NCBI GenBank assembly: GCA_963820965.1
Contig: CAWGCC010000027.1
Coordinates: 1-64,000 of the forward strand
DNA length: 64,000 bases
Reading direction: 5' to 3'
Source of the DNA: DATEDA01 sp963820965
GTDB taxonomy: Bacteria; Pseudomonadota; Gammaproteobacteria; Burkholderiales; SG8-39
The notes beneath the pieces were generated by a model. The model saw nothing but the letters and a program-made list of their open reading frames with translations. It did not search any database and was not told where the DNA came from. The translations under genes were made by a program, and so were the position numbers. How positions within the stretch are numbered: position 1 is the first letter of the stretch; each line of letters opens with the position of its first letter. This document shows, piece after piece, positions 45,331 to 52,977 of this stretch.

Positions 45331-46194
45331 TTGAATCCCGTCATCCAGGCAGCGCGCCTCGCGCTCGCCCTTTCGTTCGCGTTCGTGGCGCTGGCGTCGT
45401 CCGCCCAGACGGCGCCGGCCGAGTCGAAGGAATACGCCCCCCAGGTCGGCCAGTCCGGCAAGGACGTCGTCTGGGTCCCCACGCCCGAGGCGCTGGTCGA
45501 GCGCATGCTCAGGATGGCCCGCGTCGGGCCGAAGGACTACGTGATCGACCTCGGGTCGGGCGACGGCCGCACGGTGATCACCGCGGCGCAGAAGTTCGGC
45601 GCGCGGGCGATGGGCATCGAGTACAACCCCGACATGGTCAACCTCTCGATCAAGAACGCCGAGAAGGTCGGCCTCGGCGACAAGGTCAAGTTCGTCAAGG
45701 CGGACATCTTCGAGACCGATTTCGGCGACGCGACCGTCATCACGATGTATCTGCTGCCGACGCTCAACATCAAGCTGCGGCCCAAGCTCCTCGACATGCG
45801 GCCCGGGACGCGCATCGTGTCGCACGCGTTCAACATGGAGGACTGGCAGCCCGACCAGACGGCGACGGTCGAAGGGCGCGATGCTTACCTGTGGATCGTG
45901 CCGGCGAAGGTCGGCGGGGGCTGGAAGCTCGCGGTGCCGGCGGGCAGCGGCGAAGAATCGTGGCAGCTCGCGCTCGACCAGCAGTTCCAGAAGCTCGCGG
46001 GGAAGGCGCAGAACGGCGGCAAGTCGTTCGACCTCGTCGACGGCCGGCTCACCGGCTCTGCCGTGAAGTTCAGCTTCGTGGACTCGAGCGGACAGAAGCG
46101 CGAGTTCAACGGCCGCGCGCGGGGCGACAAGATGGAGGGGACGACCCAGACGCAGGGCGGCACGCCGGTGAAGTGGACCGCGGTGCGTTCGTAG
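45331..46194 (+). CDS. Exported class I SAM-dependent methyltransferase-like protein
   Basis: 287 residues from TTG 45331, supported by AAGGAG eight bases upstream; the in-frame ATG/GTG at 45235 overlaps the promoter. The protein starts with a signal peptide (LALALSFAFVALASSAQT) followed by a Rossmann methyltransferase: YVIDLGSGDGRTVITAAQKF (motif I), MGIEYNPDMVNLSIKNA (motif II) and ADIFETDFGDATVITMYLLP. A C-terminal beta-rich extension (about 205-287) follows. Since SAM is not expected in the periplasm, the role is unclear; it may be a binding or structural protein. Confidence 0.8.
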   Translation: MNPVIQAARLALALSFAFVALASSAQTAPAESKEYAPQVGQSGKDVVWVPTPEALVERMLRMARVGPKDYVIDLGSGDGRTVITAAQKFGARAMGIEYNPDMVNLSIKNAEKVGLGDKVKFVKADIFETDFGDATVITMYLLPTLNIKLRPKLLDMRPGTRIVSHAFNMEDWQPDQTATVEGRDAYLWIVPAKVGGGWKLAVPAGSGEESWQLALDQQFQKLAGKAQNGGKSFDLVDGRLTGSAVKFSFVDSSGQKREFNGRARGDKMEGTTQTQGGTPVKWTAVRS

Positions 46195-46197
46195 AAC

Positions 46198-46313
46198 CGA
46201 GCCTCTGCAACGCAGGATTCGCGAAGGACGCAGAGAACGCAGAGCAGCTCTCTCCGCGGTCTTTGCGTTCTCGGCGTTTGACGTCTAGAGCAGCGCGGAC
46301 GAACCGAGGCTCG
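46198..46313. repeat. Nested inverted repeat between convergent genes
   Basis: The inner arms are CGCAGAGAACGCAGAG (46229-46244) and CTTTGCGTTCTCGGCG (46261-46276), complementary at 14 of 16 positions. Outer arms CGAGCCTC (46198-46205) and GAGGCTCG (46306-46313) pair perfectly. It resembles the dispersed palindromes of the GCAGAGAACGCAGAG type seen between genes in environmental bacteria and may also act as a bidirectional terminator. Confidence 0.55.
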
Positions 46314-46348
46314 CTTCCGGCGTCAGCCAGTCGAGCAAGGCGGGATTA

Positions 46349-46855
46349 CTAGCGCTTGGGTCGCGCGCTCAGGCGCGGGTCGTCGAGCGCAAGCCTCGAC
46401 AGGAAAGCCTTCAGCGCGGCGTCCTCGACCTGGGATGCGAGGCGGACACAGAGCTGGGCCTTGGTGCGGCAACGGCGTGCCGCTTCGAGCACCATCTTCT
46501 CGCCGGGCGGCCCGAGGCGATTGGCGAGGTCGCGGGCGAGCGTCTTGACGAACGCCGGTTCCCTGCCGTCCAGCATGTCGCTTACCGGGTGCGGGTGCGC
46601 GGGCACCGCAGGCGCTGTCCGGAGCGGCTCCACGCGCGCGGGGGCCGAGCCGGCGCCGGCCGCGAGCGGCTCCGTCACGGTGAGGAAGCGTTCGCGCGCT
46701 GCCGGGTCCATCTCGGCGGCGAGCCGCCGGCGGACGTCGTCGAAGGCTGCTCCGTCGGCCGCCGCCTCCTCCACCAGGAGGCTCGCGATCGGTCCGAGCG
46801 AGGCCGCGGCGGCTTCGGTGAGCGCGTTCAGCCAATGGTCTCGGTCAGCCGCCAA
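46349..46855 (-). CDS. Small protein with two tandem helical repeats (DUF8082-like)
   Basis: 168 residues without signal or membrane segment. Residues 12-59 and 106-154 are repeats of each other: LTEAAAASLGPIASLLVEEA against LARDLANRLGPPGEKMVLEA, then RRRLAAEM..ARERFL against CVRLASQV..ALKAFL, joined by a Pro/Ala-rich linker. The pattern resembles the small helical domain found at the C-terminus of many bacterial Ser/Thr kinases; here it stands alone. It starts 39 bases after the heme sensor and is probably cotranscribed with it. Function unknown. Confidence 0.65.
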   Translation of the reverse strand: MAADRDHWLNALTEAAAASLGPIASLLVEEAAADGAAFDDVRRRLAAEMDPAARERFLTVTEPLAAGAGSAPARVEPLRTAPAVPAHPHPVSDMLDGREPAFVKTLARDLANRLGPPGEKMVLEAARRCRTKAQLCVRLASQVEDAALKAFLSRLALDDPRLSARPKR

Positions 46856-46894
46856 GTTCCCCCCGTGTCACGAGCGCGTCGACGGCGCGCCGGC

Positions 46895-47773
46895 CTATCT
46901 CTTGGCGCGCAACAGCTGCATCGCTTTCGCGAGGCTCGTCGTCATCCGGTTGAACGACTGCGCGAGCCGCGCCACCTCGTCCGAGCCTGATGCGTCGAGC
47001 TCGGCGAGGTCGAACTTGCCGCCGCTGATCGCATCGGCTGCCGCCGACATCCGCTCGATGGGCTTGATGACCAGGCGATCGAGCATCACGTTCAGCATCA
47101 CGAACATCGCCAGGAAGATCGCGACGAGCGCGCCGATCGAAGTATAGAAGGTGACCCGGGCGCGCTTGATCGGAACGGCCATCGGGACCGATACCACCTG
47201 TGCGCCGACGATTTCGTTGAGCTGCCAGCCAAAGCCCGCCTGGTCGCCGTACGCGCGGATCATGGACGCGGGCGCCGCGGACGGCTCGCTGTGACAGGCG
47301 AGGCACGCGCCGTTCGTGATCTTGATCGGACGCGCGACATAGAGGCTGGGACCCAGGTTCGTCGCCCGCACGCCGTGCGACTCCTTGAGGTTGCCGTCGG
47401 CGCGGAAGGCCTCGACGACCTTCGCCTCCCAGGCTTCGGCTTTGTCGCGCGGGTTGGTCGGGTTGAGCGTCGCCTCCTTGTAGCCGTACTCGGGGTACTT
47501 CTTCTGCAGGGTCGCGAGCGTCTCGGTGGCCGCGAAGGCGGGCACCGTCTGCGGCATGAACTCGTCGTCGGGCAGCTTCGCGAGGCGCGGCCGGACGTGG
47601 TCCACCGTATAGGCGCGGATCGCGAGCGCGGACTCCATCATGAGGCCCGCCTCGTGCAGCACTTCGTCGCGTGCGTTCTTCTGCAGGAGGTCGTGCAGGA
47701 AATACCCGCTCACGCCGAGCCCGAGCAGCATCACGGCGAGCAGACTGAGGTTGAACTTCAGCCGCAGGGACAT
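46895..47773 (-). CDS. DUF3365 heme-c sensor with HAMP domain
   Basis: 292-residue membrane sensor: helix 1 (8-28), a periplasmic DUF3365 (Tll0287-like) domain with a single heme c site CLACH at 157-161, helix 2 (about 210-230) and a HAMP domain (232-284, KPIERMSAAADAISGGKFD). It has no output domain; the protein ends after HAMP. DUF3365 proteins are thought to sense redox state or small gases through heme. The output must come from a partner, and the neighbouring tandem-repeat protein is the obvious candidate. Confidence 0.85.
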   Translation of the reverse strand: MSLRLKFNLSLLAVMLLGLGVSGYFLHDLLQKNARDEVLHEAGLMMESALAIRAYTVDHVRPRLAKLPDDEFMPQTVPAFAATETLATLQKKYPEYGYKEATLNPTNPRDKAEAWEAKVVEAFRADGNLKESHGVRATNLGPSLYVARPIKITNGACLACHSEPSAAPASMIRAYGDQAGFGWQLNEIVGAQVVSVPMAVPIKRARVTFYTSIGALVAIFLAMFVMLNVMLDRLVIKPIERMSAAADAISGGKFDLAELDASGSDEVARLAQSFNRMTTSLAKAMQLLRAKR

Positions 47774-47929
47774 GCTTGTTCTCCCATTCTTTCTTGTCGG
47801 TCGGGTCTCCCAGACCGGCGACGATAACCGGGGGGTCGCGTAGTCTCACAGGGAGTACTTGGCGCTCCGGGCCGGACCGGCCGACAGGCGCGCGAAGGCG
47901 AGGTGGCGACGCGGAATCGGTCACGCGCC

Positions 47930-47938
47930 TGCTAGAGT
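47930..47938 (+). promoter_or_regulatory. Extended -10 promoter of ilvA
   Basis: TGCTAGAGT, an extended -10 (TGn plus TAGAGT), 36 bases before the ilvA ATG in the 200-base divergent gap with the heme sensor. No clear -35, as often with extended -10 promoters. Confidence 0.5.
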
Positions 47939-47973
47939 AGCGCCCTTCCCGGGCAGCGGGCGCCCCGTCCGGC

Positions 47974-49509
47974 ATGGCCATCGATTATCTCGAGCGCATC
48001 CTGAACTCGCGCGTCTACGACGTTGCCGTCGAGACGCCGCTCGAGTTCGCGCCGAACCTCTCGGCGCGGCTCGGGAACCGCCTCATGCTCAAGCGCGAGG
48101 ACATGCAGCCGGTGTTCTCGTTCAAGCTGCGCGGCGCCTACAACAAGATGGCGAACCTGCCGGCACACCTCTTGAAGCGCGGGGTGATCGCGGCCTCCGC
48201 CGGGAACCACGCGCAGGGCGTCGCGCTCGCGGCGCAGAAGCTCGGCTGTCGCGCAGTGATCGTCATGCCGGTGACCACGCCGCGAATCAAGGTCGAGGCG
48301 GTCGCCGCCCGCGGCGCGGAAGTGGTGCTCCAGGGCGACTCCTTCAGCGAGGCGCGCGAGCATGCCCGCAAGCTCGAGCGGCGGCTCAGGCTCGCGTTCG
48401 TCCATCCCTACGACGATCCGGACGTCATCGCCGGGCAGGGCACGATCGGCATGGAGATCCTCCGCCAGTCGACACGGCCGATTCACGCCGTTTTCGTCGC
48501 GATCGGCGGCGGCGGGCTCGTCTCGGGCATCGCTTCCTACGTGAAGCGCCTGCAGCCCGCGATCAAGGTGATCGGCGTGCAGCCGCTCGACTCCGACGCA
48601 ATGAAGCGGTCGATCGCCGCAGGGCGGCGCATCGTCCTGCCGCACGTCGGGCTCTTCGCCGACGGCGTCGCCGTGAAGCAGGTGGGAAAGGAAACCTTCC
48701 GCATCGCGCGCTCGCTCGTCGACGACATCGTGCTGGTCGGCACCGACGAGATCTGCGCGGCGATCAAGGACGTGTTCGAGGATACGCGCTCGATCCTCGA
48801 GCCGGCGGGCGCGCTGGCGATTGCCGGGGCGAAGGCGTACGTCGAGCGCACGCACGTCCGCGGCAAGAAGCTCGTCGCGATCGCTTGCGGTGCCAACGCG
48901 AACTTCGATCGCCTGCGGTTCGTCGCCGAACGCGCCGAAGTCGGCGAGCACCGCGAGGCGATCCTTGCCGTGACGATCCCCGAGCGGCCGGGCAGCTTCC
49001 GCAAGTTCTGTGCGACGCTCGGCGCGCGCAACATCACCGAGTTCAACTACCGCATGGCCGACCCGGTCGAGGCGCACGTCTTCGTCGGCGTGGAGGTGCG
49101 CGGCCGCGACGAGACCGCGCGGCTCCTGCGGACGCTGCGCCGGCACGACCTGGGGACGCTCGATCTCTCCGACAACGAGATGGCGAAGCTCCATGTGCGC
49201 CACCTCGTCGGCGGGCACGCCCCGCGGCGCAAGGGCGACGGGGCGCCGCTCGCCGGGGACGAGCTGCTGTACCGGTTCGAGTTCCCCGAGCGGCCGGGCG
49301 CGCTGATGAAGTTCCTCTCGCACATGCGCTCGGACTGGAACATCAGCCTGTTTCACTACCGCAACCAGGGGGCCGACTACGGCCGGGTGCTGGTCGGCAT
49401 GCAGGTGCCGCCGCGCGAGATGCGCGAGTTCCGCGCGTTCCTCTCGAGGCTCGGCTACCCGTACGTCGACGAGTCGCGCAACCCGGCGTACCGGCTGTTC
49501 CTCGGCTGA
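47974..49509 (+). CDS. ilvA: Biosynthetic threonine ammonia-lyase
   Basis: 511 residues; deaminates threonine to 2-oxobutanoate, the first step to isoleucine. The PLP lysine lies in VFSFKLRGAYNKM; the phosphate-binding loop is GGGGLVSG; SAGNHAQGVALAA is typical. Two ACT-like regulatory domains follow (AILAVTIPERPGSFRKF and RFEFPERPGALMKFL), the form feedback-inhibited by isoleucine. The stop overlaps the next ATG (TGATG). Confidence 0.95.
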   Translation: MAIDYLERILNSRVYDVAVETPLEFAPNLSARLGNRLMLKREDMQPVFSFKLRGAYNKMANLPAHLLKRGVIAASAGNHAQGVALAAQKLGCRAVIVMPVTTPRIKVEAVAARGAEVVLQGDSFSEAREHARKLERRLRLAFVHPYDDPDVIAGQGTIGMEILRQSTRPIHAVFVAIGGGGLVSGIASYVKRLQPAIKVIGVQPLDSDAMKRSIAAGRRIVLPHVGLFADGVAVKQVGKETFRIARSLVDDIVLVGTDEICAAIKDVFEDTRSILEPAGALAIAGAKAYVERTHVRGKKLVAIACGANANFDRLRFVAERAEVGEHREAILAVTIPERPGSFRKFCATLGARNITEFNYRMADPVEAHVFVGVEVRGRDETARLLRTLRRHDLGTLDLSDNEMAKLHVRHLVGGHAPRRKGDGAPLAGDELLYRFEFPERPGALMKFLSHMRSDWNISLFHYRNQGADYGRVLVGMQVPPREMREFRAFLSRLGYPYVDESRNPAYRLFLG

Positions 49510-50171
49510 TGTCCCGGCGAACCTGGGGAATCGACGAGAAGGTGCGCAAGTACCTGCTCGACCATTCGCTGCGCGAGCCGGCGGCGGCCGCCGAGTTGCG
49601 CGCGGCGACCGCGAAGCTGCCCCACGCCGGCATGCAGATCTCACCCGAGCAGGGTCAGTTGATGGCGCTGCTCGTCCAGGCGATCGGCGCGCGGCGCGCG
49701 ATCGAGATCGGCACCTTCACCGGGTATAGCGCGCTCTGGGTGGCGCTCGCGCTGCCGGCGGATGGCCGGCTCGTCTGCTGCGACGTGAGCGCGGAGTGGA
49801 CGGCCGTCGGAAAGCCGTACTGGGGCAAGGCGGGCGTCGCCGGGAAGATCGATCTCCGCATCGCGCCGGCGCTCGAGACATTGGACCGGCTGCTCGCCGG
49901 CGGCGAGGCGGGCGACTACGACTTCGCGTTCATCGACGCGGACAAGACGGGCTACGACGGCTACTACGAGCGCTGCCTGCGGTTGCTCCGGCGCGGCGGG
50001 CTGATCGGAATCGACAACGTGCTCTGGGGCGGGGACGTAGCCGATCCGGAGAAGCGCAGTGCGGATACGCTCGCGCTGCGGGCGCTGAACGACAAGCTTC
50101 ATCACGACGAGCGGGTGTCGCTTTCGATGCTGCCGATCGGCGACGGGCTGACGCTCGCGCTCAAGCGCTAG
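49509..50171 (+). CDS. Class I O-methyltransferase (CCoAOMT-like)
   Basis: 220-residue methyltransferase of the caffeoyl-CoA/catechol type: AIEIGTFTGYSALWVALALP (motif I), FAFIDADKTGYDGYYE (metal-binding Asp and post-motif), GLIGIDNVLWGGDVAD. Translationally coupled to ilvA by a TGATG overlap. Substrate unknown. Confidence 0.9.
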   Translation: MSRRTWGIDEKVRKYLLDHSLREPAAAAELRAATAKLPHAGMQISPEQGQLMALLVQAIGARRAIEIGTFTGYSALWVALALPADGRLVCCDVSAEWTAVGKPYWGKAGVAGKIDLRIAPALETLDRLLAGGEAGDYDFAFIDADKTGYDGYYERCLRLLRRGGLIGIDNVLWGGDVADPEKRSADTLALRALNDKLHHDERVSLSMLPIGDGLTLALKR

Positions 50172-50283
50172 CTCAGGGGCGCACTCCGGATCGGCCTCGT
50201 GCAGACACAGGGCGTATGATCCCGGTCGCGTCGCGTCGCGTCGACCGCGCCGCGCCGCAGGAAAATCCCCTCGAAGAGCGCCC

Positions 50284-52146
50284 ATGTCGAAGGTCGAGCC
50301 CATACCCGCGAGCGGTACAGACGCCGCGTGGCGGGAGTTCTGGAACGCGCAGCTCGCCTCGCACCTCACCGCGCTCTTCGACTCCGCCGACCCTGGCGCC
50401 CTGTCCGAGCTCCAGGGCGACACCGAGTGGGTCTCCCTGCGCGGTGGCGAAGTTCTTTTCCGGCGCGGCGATCCCGGGAATGCGGCCTATACGGTGCTGA
50501 GCGGGCGCCTGCGAGTCATCGACGATACCGCGGGCGAGCGGGCATTGAACGAGATCGGCGCCGGCGAGATCGTCGGCGAGATGGCGCTCCTCTCGGCGGA
50601 GCGGCGCTCCGCGACCGTCCTCGCCGTACGCGATTCCCTGCTCGCGCGGCTGCCCGCGGCGGCGTTCCATCGTCTGATCGAGCGTCAGCCGGTCGTGCTG
50701 CGGCGAATCAGCGCGCTGCTGGGTGAGCGGCTGCGACAGCAGATCGCGAACGTCGGGCGTGCGCGAACCGTGGTGCGGACGCTTGCCGTCGTGCCCGCCG
50801 TCGCGGGCTCCGACACGACCGAGTTCGCGCAGCGGCTCGCCGAGGCGCTGGCTCTCCGGGGCCCCACGCTCCACCTGGACGCCCGGCGCGTGGACCGCGC
50901 GCTCGGACACGACGGCATCGCGCGGTCCGCGGAGCGTGACCCGGCGAGCCCCCGGCTCGTGCAATGGTTGAACGAGCAGGAGCTCGCGCACCAGTTCGTA
51001 CTCTACGAGGCCGATCCGCCGCCCTCCAGCTGGACCGAGCGGGCCGTCCGCCAGGCCGATCACGTGGTGTTCGTTGCCGACGCCGCGGCCACGCCGGAGC
51101 CTTGCGAGGCCGAGCGGAGCCTCGCAGCGCGCTGGCGTAGGGTGCGCGCCCCGCGGCGCAGCCTCGTTCTCCTGCGTGTTGCCGGTGCGCCCACGCCGCG
51201 GAGCACGGCGGCCTTTCTTGCGGCCCGCGACGTCGATGCCCACTACCACGTCAACATGGAACGGGTGGAAGACTTCGCCCGGCTCGCACGCTGCCTCACC
51301 GGTTCGGGCGTCGGCCTCGTGCTCGGCGGGGGGGGCGCGCGCGGTTTCGCCCATCTGGGCGTGCTGCGCGCGCTCGCCGAGGCGGACATTCGCATCGACT
51401 GGGTGGGCGGGACGAGCGTCGGCGCAATCATCGCTGCGCTCGTCGCGCAGCGGCGCTCGCCCGGCGAGGCGCTCGCCCAGTGCAAGGAGCATTTCTCCTC
51501 GCTGAAGGATCCGACACTTCCGGTCGTCGCCCTGCTCGCCGGCCGGCGGATCCGCGCGAAGCTCGAGCGCGTGTTCGGCACCGCTGCGATCGAGGACCTG
51601 CCGCTCCCTTATCTCTGCGTCTCGACCAACCTTTCGCGCGCGGCGCAGACCGTGCACGAGCGCGGGCCGCTGGTGCGCGCGATCCGCGCGAGCATCGCGC
51701 TGCCAGGTGTTCTGCCGCCGGTGGGTCTGGGCGAGGACCTGCATGTCGACGGCGGCCTCGTCAACAATCTGCCGATCGACGTAATGGCGGCGAAGCCCGA
51801 GATCGGCACGGTGCTCGCCGTCGACGTGAGCGCCGAGGTCGAGATGCGGGCGACGCCGGATCGCGAGTTCGGGGGGTCCGGGTGGCGCATGCTCTGGGAG
51901 CGGATCAACCCGGGGCTCGCCAGGAGCGGGATGCCCTCGATCATGAGCCTGCTCACCCGCAGCGCGCTCGTCGCGAGCGTCTACTGGACCCGCGAGCGGC
52001 GAACGGCCGAGGCTGCGAGCCTGTATCTGCGCATCCCCATGGCCGATCTGCGCCTGCTCGCGTTCGAGCGGATCGACGAGATCGTCGCGCGCGGCTACGA
52101 GACGGCGAGCGAAGCGATCCGCGCCTGGTCGAGCGGGCGCCTGTGA
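50284..52146 (+). CDS. Cyclic-nucleotide-binding, patatin-like phospholipase (NTE family)
   Basis: 620 residues in three parts. Residues about 30-150 are a cyclic-nucleotide-binding domain (VLFRRGDPGNAAYTVLSGRL; GEIVGEMALLSAERRSATV). Residues about 160-335 look like a degenerate P-loop fold without Walker A. Residues 343-520 are a patatin domain with GGGGARGFAHLG (oxyanion), catalytic Ser378 in GGTSVGA and Asp489 in VDGGLVNN. This matches bacterial neuropathy-target-esterase-like lysophospholipases, with activity possibly gated by cAMP. No signal peptide. Confidence 0.9.
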   Translation: MSKVEPIPASGTDAAWREFWNAQLASHLTALFDSADPGALSELQGDTEWVSLRGGEVLFRRGDPGNAAYTVLSGRLRVIDDTAGERALNEIGAGEIVGEMALLSAERRSATVLAVRDSLLARLPAAAFHRLIERQPVVLRRISALLGERLRQQIANVGRARTVVRTLAVVPAVAGSDTTEFAQRLAEALALRGPTLHLDARRVDRALGHDGIARSAERDPASPRLVQWLNEQELAHQFVLYEADPPPSSWTERAVRQADHVVFVADAAATPEPCEAERSLAARWRRVRAPRRSLVLLRVAGAPTPRSTAAFLAARDVDAHYHVNMERVEDFARLARCLTGSGVGLVLGGGGARGFAHLGVLRALAEADIRIDWVGGTSVGAIIAALVAQRRSPGEALAQCKEHFSSLKDPTLPVVALLAGRRIRAKLERVFGTAAIEDLPLPYLCVSTNLSRAAQTVHERGPLVRAIRASIALPGVLPPVGLGEDLHVDGGLVNNLPIDVMAAKPEIGTVLAVDVSAEVEMRATPDREFGGSGWRMLWERINPGLARSGMPSIMSLLTRSALVASVYWTRERRTAEAASLYLRIPMADLRLLAFERIDEIVARGYETASEAIRAWSSGRL

Positions 52147-52184
52147 CCTCGCCGGGGGCCACCACGCCGCGACCGACCGCGCCG

Positions 52185-52877
52185 CTACTTCGACGATGAC
52201 TCGCCGAAGTAGCCGGGGTCGACCTCGCCCGCGTAGCACACCGGCGAGCTCAGGACGCTCGGGTCGCCGGCGAGCGGGGCACCGAGGAATTCGAGCCGCG
52301 TACTGTCGCGCCGGTAGATGCCGCGCTCGGTCACGACCCAGTCCATCGGAACGTCGTAGGGCTGCGGGTGGATCGTGTCGAGATGCGCGACCTCGTGCGC
52401 GACGCCGATCACCACCGGTGCGCGCGCCGCGGCGGCGAGCGTCCGATCGAAGAACCCGCCCCCGTAGCCAAGCCGGTAGCCGCCCTCGTCGAATCCCAGC
52501 ATCGGGAGCAGGACCGTATCGGGCTGAACGTCGCGGCTCTCGGCCGGATAGGGGATGTCGTAGACCCCGCGCTCGAGCCGCACCCCCGGGTGCCATTCGC
52601 GGAAAACGAGCGGCGTCTTCGGTGCGACGACGACGGGCAGCGCGGTGACCGCGCCCCGGTCTCGCAGGCGCCGCGCGAGGAAGCGCGGGTCGTACTCGTT
52701 CTTGTACGGCCAGCAGAAGGCGACCGTTCCGCGGGCGAGAGCCGGGAACCCGCGTTCGAGATGTCGGTCGATCGCCTCGTGGTGCCGCGCGAGCATGTCG
52801 GCCGGCAGCGCCAGACGTGCGTTGAGCAGCCGGTCTCGCATTGCGCGGCGCCAGGCCTTAAGCTCGTGGGGTGTCAT
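52185..52877 (-). CDS. 5-formyltetrahydrofolate cyclo-ligase
   Basis: 230 residues; ATP-dependent conversion of 5-formyl-THF to methenyl-THF. Signature motifs: ARHHEAIDRHL, FCWPYKNEYDPR, MLGFDEGGYRLGYGGGFFDR and PMDWVVTE. I take ATG 52877 (MTPHELKAWRRAMRDRL); the longer frame to 52916 adds a basic, non-conserved stretch. Divergent from the lytic transglycosylase gene. Confidence 0.9.
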   Translation of the reverse strand: MTPHELKAWRRAMRDRLLNARLALPADMLARHHEAIDRHLERGFPALARGTVAFCWPYKNEYDPRFLARRLRDRGAVTALPVVVAPKTPLVFREWHPGVRLERGVYDIPYPAESRDVQPDTVLLPMLGFDEGGYRLGYGGGFFDRTLAAAARAPVVIGVAHEVAHLDTIHPQPYDVPMDWVVTERGIYRRDSTRLEFLGAPLAGDPSVLSSPVCYAGEVDPGYFGESSSK

Positions 52878-52977
52878 GGGGTGGCGCGCATGACGAGCGG
52901 GCGCAACCGCGCGCATCTTGAGAGCGCCGTGCTATTCTTCATGTGTTGCATGAGGTTCGTTGTTTAACATATCAGCC

